The notes under the pieces were generated by a model, which made no database searches, had not been told where the DNA came from, and saw only the letters and a list, made by a program, of their open reading frames with translations. Position numbers and translations under genes: made by a program. From Clusia tigrina (taxonomy: Eukaryota; Arthropoda; Insecta; Diptera; Clusiidae), in contig OV050030.1 in NCBI GenBank assembly GCA_920105625.2, positions 215,434,325 to 215,498,324 of the forward strand: a DNA stretch of 64,000 bases, in the 5' to 3' direction. This document shows positions 51,114 to 63,366 of the stretch, one piece after another (within the stretch, counting starts at the first letter, position 1; each line of letters starts with the position of its first letter).

Positions 51114-53146
51114 AAAGCTATCGCTCATAGCTACGCTACCCTTGACTCCAAAATAAAACACTGATATAACTTCAAATGGCCCTATCTTCTACACGGTACG
51201 TCCTACACCTATCAAAGTTTGCGACATTCAAATGCTTGTAACTTTTTACTGGAGCGTCATAAAACCTTGAAATTTTGTGACAATAAAGTACTCGAGCCTC
51301 TTATCAATTTAAGCTATCGCTCATAGCTATGCTACCCTTGAGTCCCAAATCAAACAGTGATAAAACTTCAAATGGCCCTAACTTCTATACGGTGCGTCCT
51401 ACACCTATCAAAGTTTGCAACAATCAAATGCTTGTAACTTTTTACTGGAGCGTCATAAAACCTTGAAATTTGGTGACAATAAAGTACTCGAGCCTCATCA
51501 ATTTAAGATATCGCTCATAGCTATGCTACCCTTGAGTCCCAAATCAAACACTGATAAACCTTCAAATGGCCCTAACTTTTATACGGAGCATCCTACACCT
51601 ACCAAATTTTGCAACAATCAAATGCTTGTAACTTTTTACTGGAGCGTCATAAAACCTTCAAATTTGGTGACAATTTAAGCTATGGCTCATAGCTATGCTA
51701 CCCTTGAGTCCCAAATCAAACACTGGCAAAACTTCAAATGGACCTAACTTTTATACTGTGCATCCTATACCAATCAAAGTTTGCAACAATCAAATGCGTG
51801 TAACTTTTAGTGGAACTTAATAAAATCTTGAAATTTTGTGACAATAAAGTACTCGAGCCTCTTGTCAATTTAAGCTTTCGCTCATAGCTACCCTTGTGCC
51901 CCAAATCAAACTCCGATAAAACTTCAAAGGGCCCTAACTTCTATACGGTGCGTCCTACACCTATCAAAGTTTGCAACAATCAAATGCTTGCAACTTTTTA
52001 CTTGAGCGTCATAAAACCTTGAAATTTGGTGACAATATAGTACTCGAGCCTCATCAATGTAAGCTATCGCGCATAGCTATGCTACCCTTGAGTCCCGAGC
52101 CTCTTGTCAATTTAAGCTATCGCTCATAGCTACGCTACCCTTGACTCCAAAATAAAACACTGATATAACTTCAAATCGCCCTATCTTCTACACGGTACGT
52201 CCTGCACCTATCAAAGTTTGCGACATTCAAATGCTTGTAACTTTTTACTGGAGCGTCATAAAACCTTGAAATTTTGTGACAATAAAGTACTCGAGCCTCT
52301 TATCAATTTAAGCTATCGCTCATAGCTATGCTACCCTTGAGTCCCAAATCAAACAGTGATAAAACTTCAAATGGCCCTAACTTCTATACGGTGCGATATA
52401 TACCTACCAAAGTTTGCAACAATCAAATGCTTGCAACTTTTACTGGAGCGTCATTTAACCTTAAAATTTGGTGACAATAAAGTACTCGAGCCTCTTATCA
52501 ATTTAAGCTATCGCTCATAGCTATGATACCCTTGAGTCCCAAATCAAACACTGATAAAACTTGAAATGGCCCTAACTTCTTTACGGTGCGTACTATAGCT
52601 ATGAAAGTTGGCAACAATCAAATGCTTGTAACTTTTTGCTGGAACGTCATAAAACCTTGAAATTTGGTGACAATAAAGTACTCGAGCTTCTTATCAATTT
52701 AAGCTATGGCTCATAGCTATGCTACCCTTGAGTCCCAAATCAAACACTGATAAAACTTCAAATGGCCCTAACTTCTATACGGTACGTCCTACACCTATCA
52801 AAGTTTGCAACAATCAAATGCTTGTAACTTTTTACTGGAGCGTCATAAAACCTTGAAATTTGGTGACAATAAAGTACTCGAGCCTCATCAATGTAAGCTG
52901 TCGCTCATAGCTATGGTACCCTAGAGTCCCGAGCCTCTTGTCAATTTAAGCTATCACTCATAGCTATGCTACCCTTGAGTCCCAAATCAAACACTGATAA
53001 ACCTTCAAATGGCCCTAACTTTTATACGGAGCATCCTACACCTACCAAATTTTGCAACAATCAAATGATTGTAACTTTTTACTGGAGCGTCATAAAACCT
53101 TCAAATTTGGTGACAATTTAAGCTATGGCTCATAGCTATGCTACCT
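51114..53146. repeat. HOR with 2333-bp spacing, copy 1
   Basis: ACTCCAAAAT at 51145 recurs at 53478. Private alleles AAGATATCGC, GACCTAACTTTTATACTG, CTTGTGCCCC, GCGTACTATAGC and CTATGGTACCC recur at the same offset. I noticed no difference between copies. It ends at the fusion junction at 53147; positions 51415-51678 hold a chance open frame. Confidence 0.9.
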
Positions 53147-53310
53147 TAACTTAATAAAATCTTGAAATTTTGTGACAATAAAGTACTCGAGCCTCTTGTC
53201 AATTTAAGCTTTCGCTCATAGCTACCCTTGAGCCCCAAATCAAACTCCGATAAAACTTCAAAGGGCCCTAACTTCTATACGGTGCGCCCTACACCTATCA
53301 AAGTTTGCAA
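53058..53310 (+). repeat. Fused double monomer with out-of-register junction at 53147/53148
   Basis: The repeat starting at 53058 runs as a short-type monomer to GCTACC, then TTAACTTAATAAAATC, which belongs near monomer position 30. From 53148 the sequence follows 50423 onward (offset 2725). About 115 bp are missing relative to two intact monomers. It marks one edge of the 2333-bp event. Confidence 0.85.
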
Positions 53311-53446
53311 CAATCAAATGCTTGCAACTTTTTACTTGAGCGTCATAAAACCTTGAAATTTGGTGACAATATAGTACTCGAGCCTCATCAATGTAAGCTA
53401 TCGCGCATAGCTATGCTACCCTTGAGTCCCGAGCCTCTTGTCAATT

Positions 53447-55479
53447 TAAGCTATCGCTCATAGCTACGCTACCCTTGACTCCAAAATAAAACACTGATAT
53501 AACTTCAAATGGCCCTATCTTCTACACGGTACGTCCTACACCTATCAAAGTTTGCGACATTCAAATGCTTGTAACTTTTTACTGGAGCGTCATAAAACCT
53601 TGAAATTTTGTGACAATAAAGTACTCGAGCCTCTTATCAATTTAAGCTATCGCTCATAGCTATGCTACCCTTGAGTCCCAAATCAAACAGTGATAAAACT
53701 TCAAATGGCCCTAACTTCTATACGGTGCGTCCTACACCTATCAAAGTTTGCAACAATCAAATGCTTGTAACTTTTTACTGGAGCGTCATAAAACCTTGAA
53801 ATTTGGTGACAATAAAGTACTCGAGCCTCATCAATTTAAGATATCGCTCATAGCTATGCTACCCTTGAGTCCCAAATCAAACACTGATAAACCTTCAAAT
53901 GGCCCTAACTTTTATACGGAGCATCCTACACCTACCAAATTTTGCAACAATCAAATGCTTGTAACTTTTTACTGGAGCGTCATAAAACCTTCAAATTTGG
54001 TGACAATTTAAGCTATGGCTCATAGCTATGCTACCCTTGAGTCCCAAATCAAACACTGGCAAAACTTCAAATGGACCTAACTTTTATACTGTGCATCCTA
54101 TACCAATCAAAGTTTGCAACAATCAAATGCGTGTAACTTTTAGTGGAACTTAATAAAATCTTGAAATTTTGTGACAATAAAGTACTCGAGCCTCTTGTCA
54201 ATTTAAGCTTTCGCTCATAGCTACCCTTGTGCCCCAAATCAAACTCCGATAAAACTTCAAAGGGCCCTAACTTCTATACGGTGCGTCCTACACCTATCAA
54301 AGTTTGCAACAATCAAATGCTTGCAACTTTTTACTTGAGCGTCATAAAACCTTGAAATTTGGTGACAATATAGTACTCGAGCCTCATCAATGTAAGCTAT
54401 CGCGCATAGCTATGCTACCCTTGAGTCCCGAGCCTCTTGTCAATTTAAGCTATCGCTCATAGCTACGCTACCCTTGACTCCAAAATAAAACACTGATATA
54501 ACTTCAAATCGCCCTATCTTCTACACGGTACGTCCTGCACCTATCAAAGTTTGCGACATTCAAATGCTTGTAACTTTTTACTGGAGCGTCATAAAACCTT
54601 GAAATTTTGTGACAATAAAGTACTCGAGCCTCTTATCAATTTAAGCTATCGCTCATAGCTATGCTACCCTTGAGTCCCAAATCAAACAGTGATAAAACTT
54701 CAAATGGCCCTAACTTCTATACGGTGCGATATATACCTACCAAAGTTTGCAACAATCAAATGCTTGCAACTTTTACTGGAGCGTCATTTAACCTTAAAAT
54801 TTGGTGACAATAAAGTACTCGAGCCTCTTATCAATTTAAGCTATCGCTCATAGCTATGATACCCTTGAGTCCCAAATCAAACACTGATAAAACTTGAAAT
54901 GGCCCTAACTTCTTTACGGTGCGTACTATAGCTATGAAAGTTGGCAACAATCAAATGCTTGTAACTTTTTGCTGGAACGTCATAAAACCTTGAAATTTGG
55001 TGACAATAAAGTACTCGAGCTTCTTATCAATTTAAGCTATGGCTCATAGCTATGCTACCCTTGAGTCCCAAATCAAACACTGATAAAACTTCAAATGGCC
55101 CTAACTTCTATACGGTACGTCCTACACCTATCAAAGTTTGCAACAATCAAATGCTTGTAACTTTTTACTGGAGCGTCATAAAACCTTGAAATTTGGTGAC
55201 AATAAAGTACTCGAGCCTCATCAATGTAAGCTGTCGCTCATAGCTATGGTACCCTAGAGTCCCGAGCCTCTTGTCAATTTAAGCTATCACTCATAGCTAT
55301 GCTACCCTTGAGTCCCAAATCAAACACTGATAAACCTTCAAATGGCCCTAACTTTTATACGGAGCATCCTACACCTACCAAATTTTGCAACAATCAAATG
55401 ATTGTAACTTTTTACTGGAGCGTCATAAAACCTTCAAATTTGGTGACAATTTAAGCTATGGCTCATAGCTATGCTACCC
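53447..55479. repeat. HOR with 2333-bp spacing, copy 2
   Basis: Reads the same as 51114-53146, then continues CTACCCTTGAG where copy 1 is broken. Its second half, from about 54640, is also a more diverged copy of 56739 onward. The chance open frame of copy 1 recurs at 53748-54011. Confidence 0.9.
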
Positions 55480-56440
55480 TTGAGTCCCAAATCAAACACT
55501 GGCAAAACTTCAAATGGCCCTAACTTCTATACTGTGCATCCTATACCAATCAAAGTTTGCAACAATCAAATGCGTGTAACTTTTTACTGGAGCTTAATAA
55601 AATCTTGAAATTTTGTGACAATAAAGTTATCGAGCTTCTTGTCAATTTAAGCTATCGTTCATGGCTATGCTACCCTTGAGTCCCAAATCAAACACTTATA
55701 AAGCTTCAAATGGCCCTAACTTCTATACGGTGCGTCCTACACCTATCAAAGCTTGCAACAATCAAATGCTTGCAACTTTTAACGGGAGCGTCATAAAATC
55801 TTGAAATTTTGTGACAATAAAGTACTAGAGCCTCTTATCAATTAAAGCTACCGCTCATAGCTACGCTACCTTTGACTCTAAATAAAACACGGACATAACT
55901 TCAAATGGCCCTATCTTCTACACGGTACGTCCTACATCTATCAAAGTTTGCGACATTCAAATGATTGTAACTTTTTACTGGAGCGTCATAAAATCGTGAA
56001 ATTTTGTGACAATAAAGTACTCGAGTCTCTTATCAATCTAAGCTATCGCTCATAGCTATGCTAACCTTGAGTCCCAAATCAAACACTGATAAAACTTCAA
56101 ACGGTCGAAACTTCTATACGGTGCGTCCTACACCTATCAAAGTTTGCAAAAATCAAATGCTTGTAACTTTTTACTGGAGCCTTGAAATTTGGTGACAATA
56201 AAGTACTCGAGCCTCTTATCAATTTAAGCTATCGGTTATAGCTATGCTACCCTTGAGTCCCAAATCAAACACTGAAAAAACTTCAAATGGCCCTAACTTC
56301 TATACGGTGCGTCCTATACCAATCAAAGTTTGCAACAATCAAATGCGTGTAACTTTTAGTGGAACTTAATAAAATCTTGAAATTTTGTGACAATAAAGTA
56401 CTCGAGCCTCTTGTCAATTTAAGCTTTCGCTCATAGCTAC
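54640..56440. repeat. Diverged copy of 56739-58541
   Basis: TACGGTACGT at 55111 matches 57211 (2100) and AGTTTGCAAAAATC at 56141 matches 58242 (2101). It differs at many sites (TTTAACGGGAGCG, CTCTAAATAAAAC, AAACGGTCG), so it is older than the 1383-bp pair that follows. Confidence 0.8.
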
Positions 56441-56469
56441 CCTTGCGCTACACCTATCAAAGTTTGCAA
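56336..56469 (+). repeat. Truncated monomer, 134 bp, junction near 56446
   Basis: CATAGCTACCCTTG joins CGCTACACCTATC, skipping the CCCAAATCAAAC to ACGGTG part (about 57 bp beyond the usual H deletions). I found this junction only here. It is followed by a second G-type monomer resembling the one about 325 bp upstream. Confidence 0.8.
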
Positions 56470-57180
56470 AAATCAAATGCTTGTAACTTTTTACTGGAGC
56501 CTTGAAATTTGGTGACAATAAAGTACTCGAGCCTCTTATCAATTTAAGCTATCGCTCATAGCTATGCTACCCTTGTGTCACAAATCAAACACTAATGAAA
56601 CTTCAAATGGCCCTAACTTCTATACGGTGCGTCCTACACTTATCAAACTTTTCAACATTCAAATGCTTGTAACTTCTTACTGGCGAGTCATAAAACCTTG
56701 AAATTTTGTGACAAAACAGTACTCGAGCCTCTTATCAATTTAAGCTATCGCTCATAGCTATGCTACCCTTGAGTCCCAAATCAAACAGTGATAAAACTTC
56801 AAATGGCCCTAACTTCTATACGGTGCGATATATACCTACCAAAGTTTGCAACAATCAAATGCTTGCAACTTTTTACTGGAGCGTCATTTAACCTTAAAAT
56901 TTGGTGACAATAAAGTACTCGAGCCTCTTATCAATTTAAGCTATCACTCATAGCTATGCTACCCTTGAGTCCCAAATCAAACACTGATAAAACTTGAAAT
57001 GGCCCTAACTTCTTTACGGTGCGTCCTATAGCTATGAAAGTTGGCAACAATCAAATGCTTGTAACTTTTTGCTGGAACGTCATAAAACCTTGAAATTTGG
57101 TGACAATAAAATACTCGAGACTCTTATCAATTTAAGCTATGGCTCATAGCTATGCTACCCTTGAGTCCCAAATCAAACAC

Positions 57181-58563
57181 TGATAAAACTTCAAATGGCC
57201 CTAACTTCTATACGGTACGTCCTACACCTATCAAAGTTTGCAACAATCAAATGCTTGTAACTTTTTACTGGAGCGTCATAAAACCTTGAAATTTGGTGAC
57301 AATAAAGTACTCGAGCCTCATCAATGTAAGCTGTCGCTCATAGCTATGCTACCCTAGAGTCCCGAGCCTCTTGTCAATTTAAGCTATCACTCATAGCTAT
57401 GCTACCCTTGAGTCCCAAATCAAACACTGATAAACCTTCAAATGGCCCTAACTTTTATACGGAGCATCCTACACCTACCAAATTTTGCAACAATCAAATG
57501 CTTGTAACTTTTTACTGGAGCGTCATAAAACCTTCAAATTTGGTGACAATTTAAGCTATGGCTCATAGCTATGCTACCCTTGAGTCCCAAATCAAACACT
57601 GGCAAAACTTCAAATGGCCCTAACTTCTATACTGTGCATCCTATACCAATCAAAGTTTGCAACAATCAAATGCGTGTAACTTTTTACTGGAGCTTAATAA
57701 AATCTTGAAATTTTGTGACAATAAAGTTATCGAGCTTCTTGTCAATTTAAGCTATCGTTCATGGCTATGCTACCCTTGAGTCCCAAATCAAACACTGATA
57801 AAGCTTCAAATGGCCCTAACTTCTATACGGTGCGTCCTACACCTATCAAAGCTTGCAACAATCAAATGCTTGCAACTTTTAACTGGAGCGTCATAAAATC
57901 TTGAAATTTTGTGACAATAAAGTACTAGAGCCTCTTATCAATTAAAGCTATCGCTCATAGCTACGCTACCTTTGACTCCAAAATAAAACACTGACATAAC
58001 TTCAAATGGCCCTATCTTCTACACGGTACGTCCTACATCTATCAAAGTTTGCGACATTCAAATGCTTGTAACTTTTTACTGGAGCGTCATAAAATCGTGA
58101 AATTTTGTGATAATAAAGTACTCGAGTCTCTTATCAATTTAAGCTATAGCTCATAGCTATGCTAACCTTGAGTCCCAAATCAAACACTGATAAAACTTCA
58201 AATGGTCGAAACTTCTATACGGTGCGTCCTACACCTATCAAAGTTTGCAAAAATCAAATGCTTGTAACTTTTTACTGGAGCCTTGAAATTTGGTGACAAT
58301 AAAGTACTCGAGCCTCTTATCAATTTAAGCTATCGGTCATAGCTATGCTACCCTTGAGTCCCAAATCAAACACTGAAAAAACTTCAAATGGCCCTAACTT
58401 CTATACGGTGCGTCCTATACCAATCAAAGTTTGCAACAATCAAATTCGTGTAACTTTTAGTGGAACTTAATAAAATCTTGAAATTTTGTGACAATAAAGT
58501 ACTCGAGCCTCTTGTCAATTTAAGCTTTCGCTCATAGCTACCCTTGAGCCCCAAATCAAACTC
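57181..58563. repeat. Tandem HOR, 1383 bp, copy 1
   Basis: TACGGTACGT at 57211 recurs at 58594 and CAAATTCGTG at 58441 at 59824, offset 1383. The unit is seven monomers: long, short, four others including G and H; 7x196 + 51 - 24 - 10 - 6 = 1383. Confidence 0.9.
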
Positions 58564-59946
58564 TGATAAAACTTCAAATGGCCCTAACTTCTATACGGTA
58601 CGTCCTACACCTATCAAAGTTTGCAACAATCAAATGCTTGTAACTTTTTACTGGAGCGTCATAAAACCTTGAAATTTGGTGACAATAAAGTACTCGAGCC
58701 TCATCAATGTAAGCTGTCGCTCATAGCTATGCTACCCTAGAGTCCCGAGCCTCTTGTCAATTTAAGCTATCACTCATAGCTATGCTACCCTTGAGTCCCA
58801 AATCAAACACTGATAAACCTTCAAATGGCCCTAACTTTTATACGGAGCATCCTACACCTACCAAATTTTGCAACAATCAAATGCTTGTAACTTTTTACTG
58901 GAGCGTCATAAAACCTTCAAATTTGGTGACAATTTAAGCTATGGCTCATAGCTATGCTACCCTTGAGTCCCAAATCAAACACTGGCAAAACTTCAAATGG
59001 CCCTAACTTCTATACTGTGCATCCTATACCAATCAAAGTTTGCAACAATCAAATGCGTGTAACTTTTTACTGGAGCTTAATAAAATCTTGAAATTTTGTG
59101 ACAATAAAGTTATCGAGCTTCTTGTCAATTTAAGCTATCGTTCATGGCTATGCTACCCTTGAGTCCCAAATCAAACACTGATAAAGCTTCAAATGGCCCT
59201 AACTTCTATACGGTGCGTCCTACACCTATCAAAGCTTGCAACAATCAAATGCTTGCAACTTTTAACTGGAGCGTCATAAAATCTTGAAATTTTGTGACAA
59301 TAAAGTACTAGAGCCTCTTATCAATTAAAGCTATCGCTCATAGCTACGCTACCTTTGACTCCAAAATAAAACACTGACATAACTTCAAATGGCCCTATCT
59401 TCTACACGGTACGTCCTACATCTATCAAAGTTTGCGACATTCAAATGCTTGTAACTTTTTACTGGAGCGTCATAAAATCGTGAAATTTTGTGATAATAAA
59501 GTACTCGAGTCTCTTATCAATTTAAGCTATAGCTCATAGCTATGCTAACCTTGAGTCCCAAATCAAACACTGATAAAACTTCAAATGGTCGAAACTTCTA
59601 TACGGTGCGTCCTACACCTATCAAAGTTTGCAAAAATCAAATGCTTGTAACTTTTTACTGGAGCCTTGAAATTTGGTGACAATAAAGTACTCGAGCCTCT
59701 TATCAATTTAAGCTATCGGTCATAGCTATGCTACCCTTGAGTCCCAAATCAAACACTGAAAAAACTTCAAATGGCCCTAACTTCTATACGGTGCGTCCTA
59801 TACCAATCAAAGTTTGCAACAATCAAATTCGTGTAACTTTTAGTGGAACTTAATAAAATCTTGAAATTTTGTGACAATAAAGTACTCGAGCCTCTTGTCA
59901 ATTTAAGCTTTCGCTCATAGCTACCCTTGAGCCCCAAATCAAACTC
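58564..59946. repeat. Tandem HOR, 1383 bp, copy 2
   Basis: I noticed no differences from copy 1. After 59946 the sequence changes to GGTGCGTCC in place of GGTACGTCC and departs from the unit. Confidence 0.9.
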
Positions 59947-60580
59947 TGATAAAACTTCAAATGGCCCTAACTTCTATACGGTGCGTCCTACACCTATCAA
60001 AGTTTGCAACAATCAAATGCTTGCAACTTTTTACTTGAGCGTCATAAAACCTTGAAATTTTGTGGCAATAAAGTACTCGAGCCTCTTATCAATTTAAGCT
60101 ATGGCTCATAGCTATGCTACCCTTGAGTCCCAAATCAAACACTGATAAAACTTCAAATGGCCTTTACTTCTATACGGTGCGTCCTATACCTATCAAAGTT
60201 TGCAACAATCAAATGCTTGTAACTTTTTACTGGAGCGTCATAAAACCTTGAAATTTGGTGACAATATAGTACTCGAGCCTCATCAATGTAAGCTATCGCT
60301 CATAGCTATGCTACCCTTGAGTCCCGAGCCTCTTGTCAATTTAAGCTAGCACTCATAGCTATGTTACCCTTGAGTCCCAAATCAAACACTGATAAACCTT
60401 CAAATGGCCCTAACTTTTATACGGAGCATCCTAGACCTACCAAATTTTGCAACAATCAAATGCTTGTAACTTTTTACTGGAACGTCATAAAACCTTGAAA
60501 TTTTGTGACAATAAAGTACTCGAGCCTCTTATCAATTTAAGCTATCGATCATAGCTATGCTACCCTTGAGTCACAAATCA
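59947..60580. repeat. Satellite monomers linking the 1383- and 1393-bp HORs
   Basis: About three monomers including one long variant with TTAAGCTAGCACTC and TATGTTACCC alleles and a TGGCCTTTACTTC allele. These resemble parts of the following unit but are not in its order. Confidence 0.65.
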
Positions 60581-61426
60581 AACACTAATGAAACTTCAAA
60601 TGGCCCTAACTTCTATACGGTGCGTCCTACACTTATCAAACTTTTCAACATTCAAATGCTTGTAACTTCTTACTGGCGAGTCATAAAACCTTGAAATTTG
60701 GTGACAATAAAGTACTCGAGCCTCTTGTCAATTAAAGCTATCGCTCATAGCTACGCTACCCATGACTCCAAAATAAAACACTGATATAACTTCAAATCGC
60801 CCTATCTTCTACACTGTACGTCCTACACCTATCAAAGTTTGCGACATTCAAATGCTTGTAACTTTTTACTGGAGCGTCATAAAACCTTGAAATTTTGTGA
60901 CAATAAAGTACTCGAGCCTCTTATCAATTTAAGCTATCGCTCATAGCTATGCTACCCTTGAGTCCCAAATCAAACAGTGATGAAACTTCAAATGGCCCTA
61001 ACTTCTATACGGTGCGTCCTATACCAATCAAAGTTTGCAACAATCAAATGCGTGTAACTTTTAGTGGAGCTTAATAAAATCTTGAAATTTTGTGACAATA
61101 AAGTACTCGAGCCTCTTGTCAATTTAAGCTTTCGCTCATAGCTACCCTTGAGTCCCAAATCAAACTCAGATAAAACTTCAAATGGCCCTAACTTCTATAC
61201 GGTGCGTCCTACACCTATCAAAGTTTGCAACAATCAAATGCTTGCAACTTTTTACTTGAGCGTCATAAAACCTTGAAATTTTGTGGCAATAAAGTACTCG
61301 AGCCTCTTATCAATTTAAGCTATGGGTCATAGCTATGCTACCCTTGAGTCCCAAATCAAACACTGATAAAACTTCAAATGGCCCTAACTTCTATACGGTG
61401 CGTCCTACACCTATCAAAGTTTGCAA

Positions 61427-61673
61427 CAATCAAATGCTTGTAACTTTTTACTGGAGCGTCATAAAACCTTGAAATTTGGTGACAATAAAGTACTCGAGCC
61501 TCATCAATGTAAGCTATCGCTCATAGCTATGCTATCCTAGAGTCCCGAGCCTCTTGTCAATTTAAGCTATCACTCATAGCTATGCTACCCTTGAGTCCCA
61601 AATCAAACACTGATAAACTTTCAAATGGCCCTAACTTTTATACGGAGCATCCTACACCTACCAAATTTTGCAA
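61427..61673 (+). repeat. Long variant monomer, 247 bp, with internal partial duplication
   Basis: Positions equivalent to GAGCCTC through GAGTCCC occur twice: first as CCTCATCAATGTAAGC with a 3-bp loss, then again after CTAGAGTCCCGAGCCTC. The net gain is 51 bp, so this monomer carries two copies of the inverted-repeat region. Equivalents lie near 39.65, 42.63, 44.25, 45.63, 50.68, 52.07, 52.9, 53.4, 54.4, 55.25, 57.33, 58.71, 60.3 and 62.9 kb; none was seen left of 39.6 kb. Confidence 0.85.
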
Positions 61674-61845
61674 CAATCAAATGCTTGTAACTTTTTACTG
61701 GAGCGTCATAAAACCTTCAAATTTGGTGACAATTTAAGCTATGGCTCATAGCTATGCTACCCTTGAGTCCCAAATCAAACACTGGCAAAACTTCAAATGG
61801 CCCTAACTTCTATACTGTGCATCCTATACCAATCAAAGTTTGCAA
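61674..61845 (+). repeat. Short variant monomer, 172 bp
   Basis: GTGACAAT joins TTAAGC directly, a 24-bp deletion between two CAAT direct repeats. It typically follows the long variant and carries ACACTGGCAAAAC and TATACTGTGCATCC. Equivalents near 44.45, 49.51, 51.67, 53.11, 54.0, 55.45, 57.55, 58.93 and 63.12 kb. Confidence 0.85.
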
Positions 61846-61973
61846 CAATCAAATGCGTGTAACTTTTTACTGGAGCTTAATAAAATCTTGAAATTTTGTG
61901 ACAATAAAGTTATCGAGCTTCTTGTCAATTTAAGCTATCGTTCATGGCTATGCTACCCTTGAGTCCCAAATCA

Positions 61974-63366
61974 AACACTAATGAAACTTCAAATGGCCCT
62001 AACTTCTATACGGTGCTTCCTACACTTATCAAACTTTTCAACATTCAAATGCTTGTAACTTCTTACTGGCGAGTCATAAAACCTTGAAATTTGGTGACAA
62101 TAAAGTACTCGAGCCTCTTGTCAATTAAAGATATCGCTCATAGCTAGGCTACCCTTGACTCCAAAATAAAACACTGATATAACTTCAAATCGCCCTATCT
62201 TCTACACTGTACGTCCTACACCTATCAAAGTTTGCGACATTCAAATGCTTGTAACTTTTTACTGGAGCGTCATAAAACCTTGAAATTTTGTGACAATAAA
62301 GTACTCGAGCCTCTTATCAATTTAAGCTATCGCTCATAGCTATGCTACCCTTGAGTCCCAAATCAAACAGTGATAAAACTTCAAATGGCCCTAACTTCTA
62401 TACGGTGCGTCCTATACCAATCAAAGTTTGCAACAATCAAATGCGTGTAACTTTTAGTGGAGCTTAATAAAATCTTGAAATTTTGTGACAATAAAGTACT
62501 CGAGCCTCTTGTCAATTTAAGCTTTCGCTCATAGCTACCCTTGAGTCCCAAATCAAACTCAGATAAAACTTCAAATGGCCCTAACTTCTATACGGTGCGT
62601 CCTACACCTATCAAAGTTTGCAACAATCAAATGCTTGCAACTTTTTACTTGAGCGTCATAAAACCTTGAAATTTTGTGGCAATAAAGTACTCGAGCCTCT
62701 TATCAATTTAAGCTATGGGTCATAGCTATGCTACCCTTGAGTCCCAAATCAAACACTGATAAAACTTCAAATGGCCCTAACTTCTATACGGTGCGTCCTA
62801 CACCTATCAAAGTTTGCAACAATCAAATGCTTGTAACTTTTTACTGGAGCGTCATAAAACCTTGAAATTTGGTGACAATAAAGTACTCGAGCCTCATCAA
62901 TGTAAGCTATCGCTCATAGCTATGCTATCCTAGAGTCCCGAGCCTCTTGTCAATTTAAGCTATCACTCATAGCTATGCTACCCTTGAGTCCCAAATCAAA
63001 CACTGATAAACTTTCAAATGGCCCTAACTTTTATACGGAGCATCCTACACCTACCAAATTTTGCAACAATCAAATGCTTGTAACTTTTTACTGGAGCGTC
63101 ATAAAACCTTCAAATTTGGTGACAATTTAAGCTATGGCTCATAGCTATGCTACCCTTGAGTCCCAAATCAAACACTGGCAAAACTTCAAATGGCCCTAAC
63201 TTCTATACTGTGCATCCTATACCAATCAAAGTTTGCAACAATCAAATGCGTGTAACTTTTTACTGGAGCTTAATAAAATCTTGAAATTTTGTGACAATAA
63301 AGTTATCGAGCTTCTTGTCAATTTAAGCTATCGTTCATGGCTATGCTACCCTTGAGTCCCAAATCA
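61974..63366. repeat. Tandem HOR, 1393 bp, copy 2
   Basis: Carries GGTGCTTCC, AAAGATATCGC and GCTAGGCTACCC, shared with copy 3 but not copy 1. It contains one long and one short monomer, so seven monomers hold eight inverted-repeat regions. Confidence 0.92.

Larger units (their letters stand above)
60581..61973. repeat. Tandem HOR, 1393 bp, copy 1
   Basis: AACACTAATG at 60581 recurs at 61974 and 63367; CAAACTCAGA at 61161 recurs at 62554 and 63947. Seven monomers: 7x196 + 51 - 24 - 6 = 1393. Differences from copy 2 include GAGTCACAAATC, ATCGATCATAGC, CTACGCTACCCATGAC and GTGATGAAAC. Confidence 0.92.
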
